DNA of 64,000 nucleotides from Stentor coeruleus (Eukaryota > Ciliophora > Heterotrichea > Heterotrichida > Stentoridae), in assembly GCA_001970955.1 (NCBI GenBank), contig MPUH01000025.1, forward strand, positions 62,001 to 126,000, written 5' to 3'. Shown piece after piece: positions 29,581-40,116 of this stretch. Below the pieces are notes generated by a model. The model did not search any database. It had not been told where the DNA came from and saw nothing but the letters and a program-made list of their open reading frames with translations. How positions within the stretch are numbered: the stretch's first letter is position 1; every line of letters begins with the position of its first letter. Both the position numbers and the translations under genes were made by a program.

Positions 29581-32500
29581 CTAATGCCACAATTCAAATT
29601 TCTCCGTATTACTCACATCTAATGAATATAACGTATGCATATCATTATGATTCACCAAAAATATCAAATCCTTATTCTTACAATAATGCATCTGACTCAA
29701 CTCAATTGGTTCCTGTAAATAAACACAACTTTCAATCATATCATAAATATGTATAAACCTCAAACATGAACTATCTTCAACAATAAGACACTCATTAATC
29801 ACATGAAAATTCTTTGTGATTTTTTTCACGACAATCCTCCTAAACACTTGCCCACTCATATAAAAAATTTTAATCTCATCTTCAATTCTTATAAAAATCA
29901 TCCCATAATCATTGACTAAAACCTTAGAACTTTTTTCATCAATTTTCCTAATAACTTCACCTGTTCTATAATCGTGTATTAATATAAAATCAGAACAACT
30001 AACAACAAGGCAAAATTCATTCATTATTGTTGCTGAAGTAATTCCTGATGTATGTCCAAGTAAAAGCATTTTATTATATTCAGTCCATACGACAATTGTT
30101 GAATCTAAACTTGCGCTTAAAACATAGGAACCTCCTGATAAACTGGTTATAGGCATTGTGTGAAAACGAAGAACTTTATAAATTTTTCCTGACATGTTAT
30201 GCATATAAATACATAAGTCGCTTTGACCTGAGGAGATTATGAGATCATCTTGATAAAGATCAGCTTTAAATGTTTCAGTATAAAAAAGACCAACTAATTC
30301 GACTTCTTTACCACTTGATATATCATATGAACCTGCATTAGACCATTTGTAGATTGCCATTAAAACTTTTTCTTGGACGAAAATAACAATGAAGTAATTT
30401 TGTGTGCTTAGGATAAAAATAGGTTTATGGTAGACGAATTTTTTATTACATTCATAACGGTATTGCTCAGTGATTCTTTCATAAATAAGGATTTTGTCGG
30501 TGATAGAATCTCGCTTTGGGTGAGGAACTTTGAAAATCTGACGTGGGGTCTGACCAAAATGTAAAGCTTGGCAGAAGTATGCTTTGTGGTAGTCTTCACT
30601 TTCTTCTAAAAGCATTTTAGCATACTTGCCTTCATAAGTAATTGGGTGGAAAATATTGAAAGCAGCTTCCCCTGGACGTGAATTCTGTTTATACCCAAAA
30701 ATCAAATCTATCCAACTATGCAAATTCCTACTAACAAACCCCGACTCTAAAGCTTTACGATGTTTATATACAAACGTAAACGCATTATTATTCGCCCATT
30801 TAGGTAATTTAGCATCATTAACCTCAACCCCAGTCTGCGTAGTCCCAAAATTCTCACAATTAATATTCACAAAAAGTTCAGGAAGGTAAAAAAACTCAGG
30901 TATAAGTTCTTTAGTATCACTAGAATTATTCTGACTATTATTCCAAGCTTTTTTTACAGAAAAAAAAATCCTATCAGAAACATCAAATTTCCCTCTATGT
31001 AATTTTTTATTATCTGAAGTAAAAGGTTCAAGTCTTATAGCATAATGTAATACAATCCCACTTGATGAATAATGAGATCCAAAATTATAAGGATATCCTT
31101 CAGAAGCAGTTAAATGAAAATGTTTTTTTGCTGACTTCTGAGCATCTGAAGTCTGTGCACAAACCGGGTATTTCAAATCCCTAAACGTATCTTTATTAGT
31201 CAAATCCAACTTAGAACTATTAAAATCTTTTATAATCCAAGGGAATATCGGGTATTGGCTTGTATCATGAAAAGATCGACTTGCATAATTGTTTAATATA
31301 AGTAGATACTCTAGATTCGAAATATCCCCAACTTTCCATTTTTGTGTATACCTTTCAATATCCCTTATTTTCAAAAACTCCACCCCTGTTTTTTCAAAAC
31401 TCTTGAGTTTTTTGTAAACAGTTTTCAATGATTTGTATGTGAAAAAGTTTATAAGGACCGATTTACCAGTTTTTAAAAATATCTCTACAGCCGAATAAAT
31501 ATGCACGTATTTTCTGACTATTATATGGCTAATTAAGCTTATAGGCCAGATTTTTACTGTATCTTTAAGGATTTGTGTATCATTTAAAGCACTTGAACAT
31601 ATGATTTTTTCATTATTGTCAGAATATGTTATGATATCCATAATAGGTTTTGGTGTACTTTTACTACAAAATTCTATACATTCATCAGAAATATTTAGGG
31701 TACCATAAAGAAATCCTTTGATTTTGATTATCTCGCATTCCCAGCCGGTAGCTTGGATATCATAGTCTGTGAAATTGACTTCAGCTTCTATTTGATATTC
31801 TTCTAAACTTTGTGGTTGTTCAGTAGAATAATCTGAAAGGTTTGTAGCTGAGTCTTCAATGATATCACTGTTAAGTGATTCTTCAGCTTCGAAAATTTTG
31901 CTAAAAAGACCTGTTCGGCGAAGGAAGTTTTCATGTGTTTCTGAAGTTGGAGATGTGCAGAGTTTACGTTTAAGGTATACCCTTCTGCCAAAACTATCGA
32001 AAGATGACTTTAAATGATATAAACCTTCTACTTTCCACTGATTGACGAATATTTGGTTATGTTCATTAACTAGTTTCTTCAAAAGGGCTAAAGATTTTGA
32101 AGACTTTTTCTCCAATGGCTGAACTTCAATACTCTTTGGTACTTCACATTCTGGGAAAATCTGATTAAAATAACTCTCTACTAAATCTCTGCAAGTCTTA
32201 TCACAAAACTCAATCAACTCAAGAAAAAAACCATTAATCCGCCCATTTTCCTTTCGTTTTTTCAACAACTCTGTATTAAAAGCATAAGATTTTATAGTCT
32301 CAACATAGTATATCATAAAATCATTTGGAAGATTTTTCCATATTTCACAACAAAGAAATATATTATCAAAAGCACACCAATAAATATCTAGATTTTTTAC
32401 AACATTCAAGAAGTTCTCAACAGCTTCAAGCCATCCGACTTGCATGAGATCTGCTTTTTTAATCATAACAAGTCTTAAAACACTAAAAAACTCATCGTCG

Positions 32501-34482
32501 ACAACAAGGCGAAAATTTTTACATGAACAAGATTTAGTGAGTATATGGAAAAATACTATAAAATCATATGATTTTTCTGAAGCGGCTAATAAAGGGATAA
32601 GACGTTTAAGTCCACCAATAGACCAAATTGAGTCAAATATAGAAAAATTTTGAACTAGATTTTGTTGACATTCTAAATATACTGCTGGGTTAGGGTAGTT
32701 TTCTTTAGAGTTTGTTGTTGTTAATTGGAAAAAATTCGAATTCATATAGAGAGAAGCTTTTTCGAAGTCCATTTTTTGAAGGGTTGAAAAGTTGTCGGGG
32801 TTTTCGATTGAGAGAAGGTTCAGGTCAGAAGAGTAAAATTTGAAGTATTCAACTTTACCTTTTAAACAAATTTCAAAACTGTTGAGGGTTTTGAAGTCTT
32901 TTATCACTTCGTTAAATATTTCTTGTTTTTTATAATTGATCATCAACACAATCCTATATTTTTTCTTAGCAACTTTTTGTTTCATATTAAACGAAATCGC
33001 CATTGTATTCCATTGTTTTTCCTTAACTTGCATCCTCACATCAAAAAGTATTTTCCTACTTTTTTTCATCATTTCCATACTCACACTAAGTTTCGTAACA
33101 TTCAACGTTAATTTCACATCTTTATTTAAATTCAAAATAAAAACTTTTTCCGTCTTTTCAACACTATCCAAATAAAACTTTGTCAATAAAGTCATTTCCT
33201 TACTAGTTTCAAAACTATAATTTAAAGGGATTTTCAAAAACCTTTCCCCATCACATAAAAAATAACTCATAGGGTCATTACTAAGTCCTTGTGACTGATA
33301 AATTAATCCTAATATTTTACTAGCATTTTCCCCACTAATAGATGCAAATTTCAATGCAAGTTTTAATTCAATAACCGAAAAGCTGTTATTAAAAAGTGGG
33401 CTTATAATATCAATAACTTGTATTTTTTGTATAGCCCCAGGGGAATTAAGGACCATTTTTTTAACTTCAGCTGAGAAGTTTTTGCATATACGTAATGAAG
33501 TCCACACAAATCCTTTTAAAAAAGGGAAATAGTACTTGAATAGTTTTTCTTCTAATCCTGGAATGAGTAATATTGATAATGAATGTAAAATCAATTGAAG
33601 ATTTAATTGGTCCTGGGAATCAGTTAAAGAAATCCTTGAATACATCGCATCTAATACCGCTGAGACAAATCTTGATGCTTCAGAAAACCCTGATTTTATA
33701 ATAAACTTACATATACTTGTAAGTTTTAATACCTGTAAGTTAAGAATTCTTTTGAAATCCTGTATGAGAATGACTAATATTTTCAACACTTGTGCAAGAA
33801 GGGTTTCTCTAAGATCATCATCAGTTTTCTTAGCAATTTTTAATGAAGCTCTTAATGTTGAGGATATATAAGATATAGTTTGTCTTATAAAAAGCACTTC
33901 AAGTAAACCTTTTTGTTTGTTTTGAGTGAATGATCTGATGAGCATATCGAAATATTTACTACAAAGTGAAAGAGAATTTGATGCTGATACCCAAAGACAT
34001 AAGCTTATTGTGATTTTATGAATATTAAACTCGAAATACCCTGCGTTGAAGAATTTCAGTCGGGCATCTGCTGATAAAGCTAAAGTTTCATAGAGTTCTA
34101 TATAATAAGTATCGAGGTCTAAAACAATTTTAGGACTTTTGTCGTCAAAAGATAGGATTAAAACTTTGATGATTGTATCTGAAACTTTATCGATCTCTTT
34201 TGCTTCAACTGTGTTTTTTCTTATTAAAAGACGATATAATTGAAGTAAAGACACAGTTTCTGATGATGGGAATTCTATAGACTTTTCTAACCAGTGTTTG
34301 AGTTCGAAAAATAAAGATACTAGGTTGGCTTCTTGGTCTTCATAATGTTTTAATTCTTCAACACATGATAAGACGACTTTCATGAAATTCTCGATTGAGT
34401 ATTCTTTTTTCTTATAGACTTCCCATAAAGCATTAGTTTGGATAAGCATTTCTAGTTTGAGTATTTGGGTGCGATTTGCCAT
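29581..34482 (-). CDS. BEACH-domain protein with PH-BEACH and WD40 repeats
   Basis: A 1,633-residue single-exon protein. Residues 1-900 are helix-rich, armadillo-like, with a beta-rich (ConA-like) middle segment. A PH-BEACH domain starts at about 912 (GWECEIIKIKGFLYGTLNIS). The BEACH domain covers about 1050-1325 and includes NLEYLLILNNYASRSFHDTS, YPIFPWIIKD and HSWIDLIFGYKQ. WD40 repeats follow to the end (HTMPITSLSGGSYVLSASLD; STIVVWTEYNK). BEACH proteins (LYST/NBEA/LRBA type) act in vesicle fission and fusion, lysosome size and receptor traffic. The 1,633-residue length is short for the NBEA group; the domain order is standard. Confidence 0.93.
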   Translation of the reverse strand: MANRTQILKLEMLIQTNALWEVYKKKEYSIENFMKVVLSCVEELKHYEDQEANLVSLFFELKHWLEKSIEFPSSETVSLLQLYRLLIRKNTVEAKEIDKVSDTIIKVLILSFDDKSPKIVLDLDTYYIELYETLALSADARLKFFNAGYFEFNIHKITISLCLWVSASNSLSLCSKYFDMLIRSFTQNKQKGLLEVLFIRQTISYISSTLRASLKIAKKTDDDLRETLLAQVLKILVILIQDFKRILNLQVLKLTSICKFIIKSGFSEASRFVSAVLDAMYSRISLTDSQDQLNLQLILHSLSILLIPGLEEKLFKYYFPFLKGFVWTSLRICKNFSAEVKKMVLNSPGAIQKIQVIDIISPLFNNSFSVIELKLALKFASISGENASKILGLIYQSQGLSNDPMSYFLCDGERFLKIPLNYSFETSKEMTLLTKFYLDSVEKTEKVFILNLNKDVKLTLNVTKLSVSMEMMKKSRKILFDVRMQVKEKQWNTMAISFNMKQKVAKKKYRIVLMINYKKQEIFNEVIKDFKTLNSFEICLKGKVEYFKFYSSDLNLLSIENPDNFSTLQKMDFEKASLYMNSNFFQLTTTNSKENYPNPAVYLECQQNLVQNFSIFDSIWSIGGLKRLIPLLAASEKSYDFIVFFHILTKSCSCKNFRLVVDDEFFSVLRLVMIKKADLMQVGWLEAVENFLNVVKNLDIYWCAFDNIFLCCEIWKNLPNDFMIYYVETIKSYAFNTELLKKRKENGRINGFFLELIEFCDKTCRDLVESYFNQIFPECEVPKSIEVQPLEKKSSKSLALLKKLVNEHNQIFVNQWKVEGLYHLKSSFDSFGRRVYLKRKLCTSPTSETHENFLRRTGLFSKIFEAEESLNSDIIEDSATNLSDYSTEQPQSLEEYQIEAEVNFTDYDIQATGWECEIIKIKGFLYGTLNISDECIEFCSKSTPKPIMDIITYSDNNEKIICSSALNDTQILKDTVKIWPISLISHIIVRKYVHIYSAVEIFLKTGKSVLINFFTYKSLKTVYKKLKSFEKTGVEFLKIRDIERYTQKWKVGDISNLEYLLILNNYASRSFHDTSQYPIFPWIIKDFNSSKLDLTNKDTFRDLKYPVCAQTSDAQKSAKKHFHLTASEGYPYNFGSHYSSSGIVLHYAIRLEPFTSDNKKLHRGKFDVSDRIFFSVKKAWNNSQNNSSDTKELIPEFFYLPELFVNINCENFGTTQTGVEVNDAKLPKWANNNAFTFVYKHRKALESGFVSRNLHSWIDLIFGYKQNSRPGEAAFNIFHPITYEGKYAKMLLEESEDYHKAYFCQALHFGQTPRQIFKVPHPKRDSITDKILIYERITEQYRYECNKKFVYHKPIFILSTQNYFIVIFVQEKVLMAIYKWSNAGSYDISSGKEVELVGLFYTETFKADLYQDDLIISSGQSDLCIYMHNMSGKIYKVLRFHTMPITSLSGGSYVLSASLDSTIVVWTEYNKMLLLGHTSGITSATIMNEFCLVVSCSDFILIHDYRTGEVIRKIDEKSSKVLVNDYGMIFIRIEDEIKIFYMSGQVFRRIVVKKITKNFHVINECLIVEDSSCLRFIHIYDMIESCVYLQEPIELSQMHYCKNKDLIFLVNHNDMHTLYSLDVSNTEKFELWH

Positions 34483-35285
34483 AATATATTAAAGTTTGTT
34501 TTATGTTTTAGTTTTAGTGAAAATTTTGGGTTTTTTGATGGAAAATGTGTATTGAAAAAGTTGAAGATGGACGGAGAATTTAAGGATTGTTGGTAATTTG
34601 GTGGACTTTTGAGGATTTTGATTGAGGTTAGGGAGGATTTAGATGGAAAGAGTGGGGGTTTTTGGCATCGAAGTGGATGTAAAAGTTTTGGGGCTTGGGG
34701 GTTTTGTCATAAAGAGGTTTAGGTTTTTAAGTATTTATTTTAGGATTAGGATGGGCTTTGGGATAATCAAAAGATTTTGGGTTTATTTGAAGATTTTTTT
34801 AAAATATAGTAAACTGGTTTAAAATTTTATAGGAATTTAGTGTTATGGGGTTTGTGTTACAAGTTTTTTGAAAGTGTATATATTTGTGTAAAATATATGT
34901 GTTATATAAATAATTTTATGGATTTATATAAAATGTCAAAATTCAAAAACTCAATCATAACATCAATCATTTGATAATAGTTAACTCCAAAAAAACCCAT
35001 CATTATTATCCTAAAAAATCCTAACTATTAAATATCAACCATAAATCCTATCCATTAAAACATCATCNCCATCATTATTATCCTAAAAAATCCTAACTAT
35101 TAAATATCAACCATAAATCCTATCCATTAAAACATCATCCGTATTTCTTATCATCCCATAACCATTAAGCATTTATACATACCATTTAATATCATCCCAA
35201 AAAATCTCTATAACATACCCAAAGCCATAAAACAAATACACCATATCTCTAAATCCATTACAAATTAATCAAGCATAAAACTTAC
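34483..35285. other. Intergenic with an assembly join
   Basis: Space between the start of the BEACH gene and the 3' end of the F-box/WD40 gene. The first half is G/T-rich on the plus strand and the second half C/A-rich, a composition switch near 34940. Apart from the duplicated block (34997-35139) nothing is recognisable. Confidence 0.5.
34997..35139. repeat. Exact 71-bp direct duplication around a single N (assembly join)
   Basis: 34997-35067 equals 35069-35139, with N at 35068. Confidence 0.9.
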
Positions 35286-36722
35286 TTACACTGTATTGAA
35301 ATTCCATATCTTAATACTCTGGTCCATCGACCCTGATATAAGCTTATGGTCATCAAACTTAACAGAAAAAACAGGTTCCGAATGTCCTCTTAATATATTC
35401 CTCGTAGAGTTAGTTTTTCTCAAATCCCAAATCCTAATAGTCTTATCATAAGAAGCTGATACAACACGATAACTCTCAAATGAATAATCTAAAGACATCA
35501 CATTTGAACTATGCCCAGGAAGATTAACAACGCATTCTCCTATACGTAAATCCCACATTTTAGCTAAAGTATCTGAACTACCAGAAAAAGCTGTATGATT
35601 ATACATTTTTACAGCATTAATTCCTTTATAATGCCCTATACAACTAATAATTTTTTGACTTGTAGTAAGATCCCATAAATCAACACTATGTGATTTTAAA
35701 CCAATTAAAACTTGAGGTTGGGATAATTGTAGACAATATACTGAATCATTATCATAATTTATTGTTGTTAAACAATGTTTTGTTGCTTGATCCCATACTT
35801 TAAATGATGAATCCCAAGATCCTGAGACTATAATTTGATCATTACAATCAATTGAACTTATCCATCCTGTATGTCCTCTAATTGTAAATTCACATCTACC
35901 TGTACCAAGATTCCAAACTTTTATTGTTTTGTCACATGAACCTGAGATTAAAGAGTTATTACCAATACAACAACTCCATACTGGCCCACCATGGCCATAG
36001 TAACAAACTTTTTTTGTTATGGTTTTAGTTTGGACATGATGTTGTTTGACGATTTCTTGGTCTTTTAAATGAGTTTCATCAATTTCCCACATACTTAAAG
36101 AACAATCATCAGACCCACTAATAAAATATGGAGTACCAGGATTATATGCTAAACATGTTACTGATCCAGTATGGCCAATAAGTGTTGATACTGATGGTCT
36201 TGTATGATACCAAGCCATTTCTTGAGCATATTTTTTCATAAACTCATTCTTGTTTTCTATTTCATTTTTCCATAAATATTTAGATAAAGATTTCCAAATC
36301 TTTGTATTTTTACACATTGAATAGATCTCTTTACATGTATAAGAGATTATTGTTAGCTCTTTAGGTTCTAAATAATCTAATATTAAATAGATAACATCAC
36401 TTGGTAATAAAGCTAATTTTGTATTTGCTGGAGTGTATGATGATTGATATACAGCTGATAAAGATTTTCTGAAATTTTCTTCAAGATTAGCAAGTCGGGT
36501 GTCATCATCACAACTTTTTTGTAAAAATTGTAAGATTGTTGACATTTGGTCTGATTTTAAGTTGAAATCTGATTGAAAAGATATTAAAATTGCCCTGAGG
36601 TGTTGGATTGTCCCTCGAGATTTTTGAAGTTCGTATGTTGTTAGCTGTAATTGGTTTCTGTAGAGGTCGGTAAGATTACATTGGGTTTTTAGTAATTCTT
36701 GAAAGTCTCGTTGGGGCTGCAT
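35286..36722 (-). CDS. F-box and WD40 protein (Fbw7/Cdc4-like)
   Basis: A 478-residue protein. Residues 1-70 form a helical N-terminus. An F-box lies at about 102-150 (LLPSDVIYLILDYLEPKEL ... IWKSLSKYLW). Seven to eight WD40 repeats cover about 178-478, with endings such as CSLSMWE, KTIKVWN, SSFKVWD, TLAKMWD, KTIRIWD and QSIKIWN. In this family the F-box binds Skp1 in an SCF ubiquitin ligase and the propeller binds phosphodegrons. Cdc4 and Fbw7 use Arg residues on the propeller for phosphate binding; I did not map these, so orthology to FBXW7 is unproven. Confidence 0.92.
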   Translation of the reverse strand: MQPQRDFQELLKTQCNLTDLYRNQLQLTTYELQKSRGTIQHLRAILISFQSDFNLKSDQMSTILQFLQKSCDDDTRLANLEENFRKSLSAVYQSSYTPANTKLALLPSDVIYLILDYLEPKELTIISYTCKEIYSMCKNTKIWKSLSKYLWKNEIENKNEFMKKYAQEMAWYHTRPSVSTLIGHTGSVTCLAYNPGTPYFISGSDDCSLSMWEIDETHLKDQEIVKQHHVQTKTITKKVCYYGHGGPVWSCCIGNNSLISGSCDKTIKVWNLGTGRCEFTIRGHTGWISSIDCNDQIIVSGSWDSSFKVWDQATKHCLTTINYDNDSVYCLQLSQPQVLIGLKSHSVDLWDLTTSQKIISCIGHYKGINAVKMYNHTAFSGSSDTLAKMWDLRIGECVVNLPGHSSNVMSLDYSFESYRVVSASYDKTIRIWDLRKTNSTRNILRGHSEPVFSVKFDDHKLISGSMDQSIKIWNFNTV

Positions 36723-36770
36723 TGTTTATTATTTTTGGAATTAATATAATCAGGCCTGGCCAATAGGAAT

Positions 36771-36775
36771 AAAAA
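36771..36775 (-). terminator. Pol III terminator of tRNA-Ile
   Basis: TTTTT on the minus strand, one base after the tRNA discriminator position. Confidence 0.85.
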
Positions 36776-36776
36776 G

Positions 36777-36850
36777 TGGTCCCACTGAGGATCGAACTCA
36801 GGACCTCTGCGTTATTAGCACAGCGCTCTAACCGGCTGAGCTATGGGACC
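36777..36850 (-). tRNA. tRNA-Ile (anticodon AAT)
   Basis: The minus strand folds as a complete tRNA: acceptor GGTCCCA/TGGGACC with discriminator A, D arm TAGCTCAGCCGGTTAGAGC (A box), anticodon stem CTGTG/CGCAG with loop CTAATAA, and T arm CTGAG-TTCGATC-CTCAG (B box GGTCCTGAGTTCGATCC). There is no intron and no encoded CCA. The anticodon AAT, modified to inosine, reads Ile codons. A pol III T-run follows directly. Confidence 0.97.
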
Positions 36851-37280
36851 TCGATATCGAAAATTAGTGTTTTTCATATAAAATAATCAACTTCTTTTAT
36901 TTTTAAGTTGAAGACTTTTTAATAGTCTGGGAAAAATATATTTTCAGACATGATTTTGATAGAAATTATATAGAAAAAGTTACGATAATCTCTTAAGAAA
37001 AAATAAAAAAGCAAATCTGATGTGCTAAACTTTTATCCGAAAAGCGCAGAATTTTCTACAAACAAAAAATAAACTTTTTATCTTTGTTCATTTATAAATT
37101 ACTTTAATATTTTATCATCCTAAAGCTTTTATTACTGATTTTTCCATATAAAATCTGTAATTTTATCTGATATAAACCTTAAAAAACCCTAAAAACCAAA
37201 TTATATATTTCCTAACACATAAAAAAACTATTAATCACAAAAACATGATTTTTTACACGAGTATTTCCTAATAATTAACT
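36851..37280. other. Intergenic, no gene seen
   Basis: AT-rich spacer between the tRNA 5' side and the 3' end of the coiled-coil gene; no ORF or repeat of note. Confidence 0.5.
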
Positions 37281-38348
37281 TCAAATTTCTTCTTTCAGCT
37301 TACGAATATCATCTTTTCTTTTTTTATCAAATTCTTTAGTAAGTGCATCAATCTCTTCTTGCATATTAAGGCGCATTTGTTTAATAAGAAGGTCCATAAT
37401 TTCTCCAGTGCCTGATATTTCAGCAATTTGGCTTTCATAACGAAATTTGATTTCAGTGATTTTTATCGCCCTTTCATTATAGTTTTTCTCCATAATTTCT
37501 TCTAATTTTTTTTCATATCGTTCACAAATCTCAGTATTTTGTTCTTCAGTAGTGAAAAAACTGGATTTTGTGCTACTATTTAATTCTTCATCAACATCAC
37601 TTAAATCACATCCAAATACTCGACTAACATCATGAGAATTATAAGCTGAAAAAGTCATACTCCTAGTCACTAAAGACTTTTTCCTTGAAGCTAATCTCCT
37701 TTCAAGCATACTATCTTGTGACTTGAAATCAGCCGCAGCTTTATGTGCAGTTTCTTTAGTAGACTCACTATGTCTATCTATAATAATATTCAAATTCTTA
37801 TGTGGTTTATTTCTCATCAAATTCCTTGTAAGTTCCTTTGAAAGCATTTTCCTAGTATTTTCCGCTTGTTCCTTTCTAGCATTTAATGCCCCTAAAAAAC
37901 TTTTATTTTTTCTAGATTTTTCAGTTTCCTTTCTTTCTTCGTTATTTTCGAGCGTATTATCTTCTTTTTTTGGACTTTCTTCAGGAACTTCTTCTATTGT
38001 GTCGATAACAATTTGAGTTTTTTCGATATTCTGACTTTCTAAATTATCTTCAATTCCATCAGGACAATTAAGCTTTTGTAATGCGGAAATAACTTGAGGT
38101 TTTATGAGCATTTTATGCATTCGGTCTTGGAAATCATAATATTTAGGGTTGTTGTTTTGTTCATAATATTCAATTGCTTGGGTGTAAAGAGCCATAAGTT
38201 CATGGATGGCTTTTGGATTCCAGGATTTTTCAAGCTCAAGTTCTTTTTCAATGATTTTCACGGCGAGATCAGAAGAAATGCTTTGGGGTTTGAAACTTGG
38301 CTCAGGCTTTTTTCTTTTAAAAAACGAAAATGACCTCCTTTGAGACAT
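37281..38348 (-). CDS. Coiled-coil hypothetical protein
   Basis: A 355-residue protein ending in TGA. A basic N-terminus (RRSFSFFKRKKPEP) precedes a helical segment with a Tyr/Ala pattern (about 25-90: AIHELMALYTQAIEYYEQ), reminiscent of MIT- or TPR-like helical hairpins. The middle is acidic then basic low complexity. The last 90 residues are a Glu/Lys coiled coil. No catalytic motif. Function unknown. Confidence 0.7.
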   Translation of the reverse strand: MSQRRSFSFFKRKKPEPSFKPQSISSDLAVKIIEKELELEKSWNPKAIHELMALYTQAIEYYEQNNNPKYYDFQDRMHKMLIKPQVISALQKLNCPDGIEDNLESQNIEKTQIVIDTIEEVPEESPKKEDNTLENNEERKETEKSRKNKSFLGALNARKEQAENTRKMLSKELTRNLMRNKPHKNLNIIIDRHSESTKETAHKAAADFKSQDSMLERRLASRKKSLVTRSMTFSAYNSHDVSRVFGCDLSDVDEELNSSTKSSFFTTEEQNTEICERYEKKLEEIMEKNYNERAIKITEIKFRYESQIAEISGTGEIMDLLIKQMRLNMQEEIDALTKEFDKKRKDDIRKLKEEI

Positions 38349-38411
38349 TTATATGAAACTAATCAATAGAATAAATTTTACTTATAATATAACGATAATT
38401 GTTATGAAGAC

Positions 38412-40019
38412 TTAGGAACCTAAAACAAATAATTCGCATGAAACAATATCGAAATATCCTGACCCAAATGGTTTATTGCCAAAAGTCTGACTCGGATACG
38501 ATTGCCCAATACTCAAATCTTCATTAACACAAAGGGCAGGACCATGATTGCCTCCTCCAAAACAAATCATTTTATCTTTGACTAAAGCTATCATCGTATC
38601 ATTACCAACACATCTATAAATTTCAAAGATTGGATCACCTTGAAACATAAAACTCTCAGTTCCTCCAATATAATCTTTATGTTTCTGTAAAGCTTGATCA
38701 ATATATATTCCATATACTTCTTTATTTTGTGATAAAACAATAAAAATCATAGGGGTTTTTTCTTGATATTCATCGGTAATACGGTATAAAGTTCTTAAAG
38801 AAGTCCCGTGTTCTGATGATGAATATATGCATTTTGGTCCATATGCTCTATATAGATTTGGTAATTCAACCCAAAGTCTTTCTATAATATGCTCTTTAAG
38901 CACATGAAATTTTTTATCGAGAAAAGGTCTATAGAGTTTTCTTGCCATTTTTGTTGTAATTTTTGTGGGCATATCATCAAAATTATACTTTGTAAATCTG
39001 ATTTTAAAAGCTTTAGTGAATATAACATCAGAATACGAAATAGCAAAAAACAAAGTTTTTAATTCTTCATTAAAATCCTCACAATCGCTACTGATTATCG
39101 TTTCTGAATAAGCAATAAACACTGAAATTATAACTTTCATTAATGCTTTATTCCCTTCGATAATAAAAACACTTAGTAACCTGCTTAGAAATGTAAAAGG
39201 AAAATACCCAACCCCGAAACTTTGTAGTATTTTTACCACACAATCTTCAAATTTAGTATTTTTTTTTTCAAGGCATTCGATTAATTCTTCACATTTATGA
39301 CGAATTATTTTTGTTATCATCCCAGTCATAATCCCAAGTTCTTCTTGACTTGAAGTAAAGTATTTTGACACAAGCTCCTTTTTTTTTTGCGACAGTTTTA
39401 TCATAGTCGATAAAGTTTCATATGTTTCTTCTTCATTCATATATATAAGAAGTAAAGATCCAACGTTTATTACTTGTGGAGAATAGCACAATGTAGAATT
39501 GTGATAATTGCTTAGAGTCCACATGATACGAGATAACGCAGATTTACCTTCAGGGTTTAAGTATATTTTAAGTACAGCATCAGTAAGTTGGGTGTTTTCT
39601 GAGAAAGTTGGTATCTGGACGAATTCATTCGGAATTTCGATCTATATGATTTTTACTGGAAAAACACACTTTACATGATTAGAAAACTCGTATTCACTAT
39701 AATCAAACAGTGCATAAAACAAGTCTTTTATATGCGCATCAGGAATACCTCTAAATCTTAATTACCTTCTGACAAGTTTTTTTAATGTTTGCGACTTAAG
39801 ATTTTCTCCTTGTTGGACTAGCTCTGTAGTAACATCATTCCATAAAATCTGCAAATGATGTTGATTACTTAAATATAAAGATAGTTTAATTTCAACACAT
39901 TCATTCAAAAGTTCATGTAAATCAAAGAACCCATTTTGTATCCACCCATTAGTACAAGATTCGATTCTTGAGAAACGTTTTTGAGAATGATTTTTGCTTG
40001 AATAACATGATGCTCCCAT
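38412..40019 (-). CDS. TBC-TLDc domain protein (TBC1D24-like)
   Basis: Two 15-nt introns (39751-39765 and 39642-39656) join three segments into a 525-residue protein. An N-terminal MGASCYSS suggests N-myristoylation and palmitoylation. The TBC-like domain (about 80-330) begins KKLVRRGIPDAHIKDLFYALF. The canonical Arg finger (I-x-x-D-x-x-R) reads I-E-I-P-N-E-F-V-Q, and the Gln-finger region reads YSPQVIN, so RabGAP catalysis is doubtful. The TLDc domain (about 365-525) has GTSLRTLYRITDEYQ, SFMFQGDPIFEIYRCVGNDT and the C-terminal FDIVSCELFVLG. TBC1D24-type proteins bind ARF6 and phosphoinositides and act in vesicle traffic and oxidative-stress resistance. Confidence 0.9.
39642..39656 (-). other. 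15-nt intron (second) in the TBC-TLDc gene
   Basis: GTAAAAATCATATAG on the minus strand, phase 0, A at position 10. Retention gives an in-frame TAG. Confidence 0.9.
39751..39765 (-). other. 15-nt intron (first) in the TBC-TLDc gene
   Basis: GTAATTAAGATTTAG on the minus strand, A at position 10. Retention gives AGG TAA. Removal yields LVRRGIPDAH, the standard start of a TBC domain. Confidence 0.92.
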
Positions 40020-40116
40020 TTATATAGTTACATTTGACTGATTCTTTAAGTTCAATGTAGTGAAAATACATAGACATGGTGTATATTGTTTAGTAAATTA
40101 AGAGTAAATATATAGT
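40020..40116. promoter_or_regulatory. 97-nt divergent intergenic region
   Basis: It separates the start codons of the TBC-TLDc gene (minus) and the unknown gene at 40117 (plus), and so must serve as a compact two-way promoter. No motif is claimed. Confidence 0.5.
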
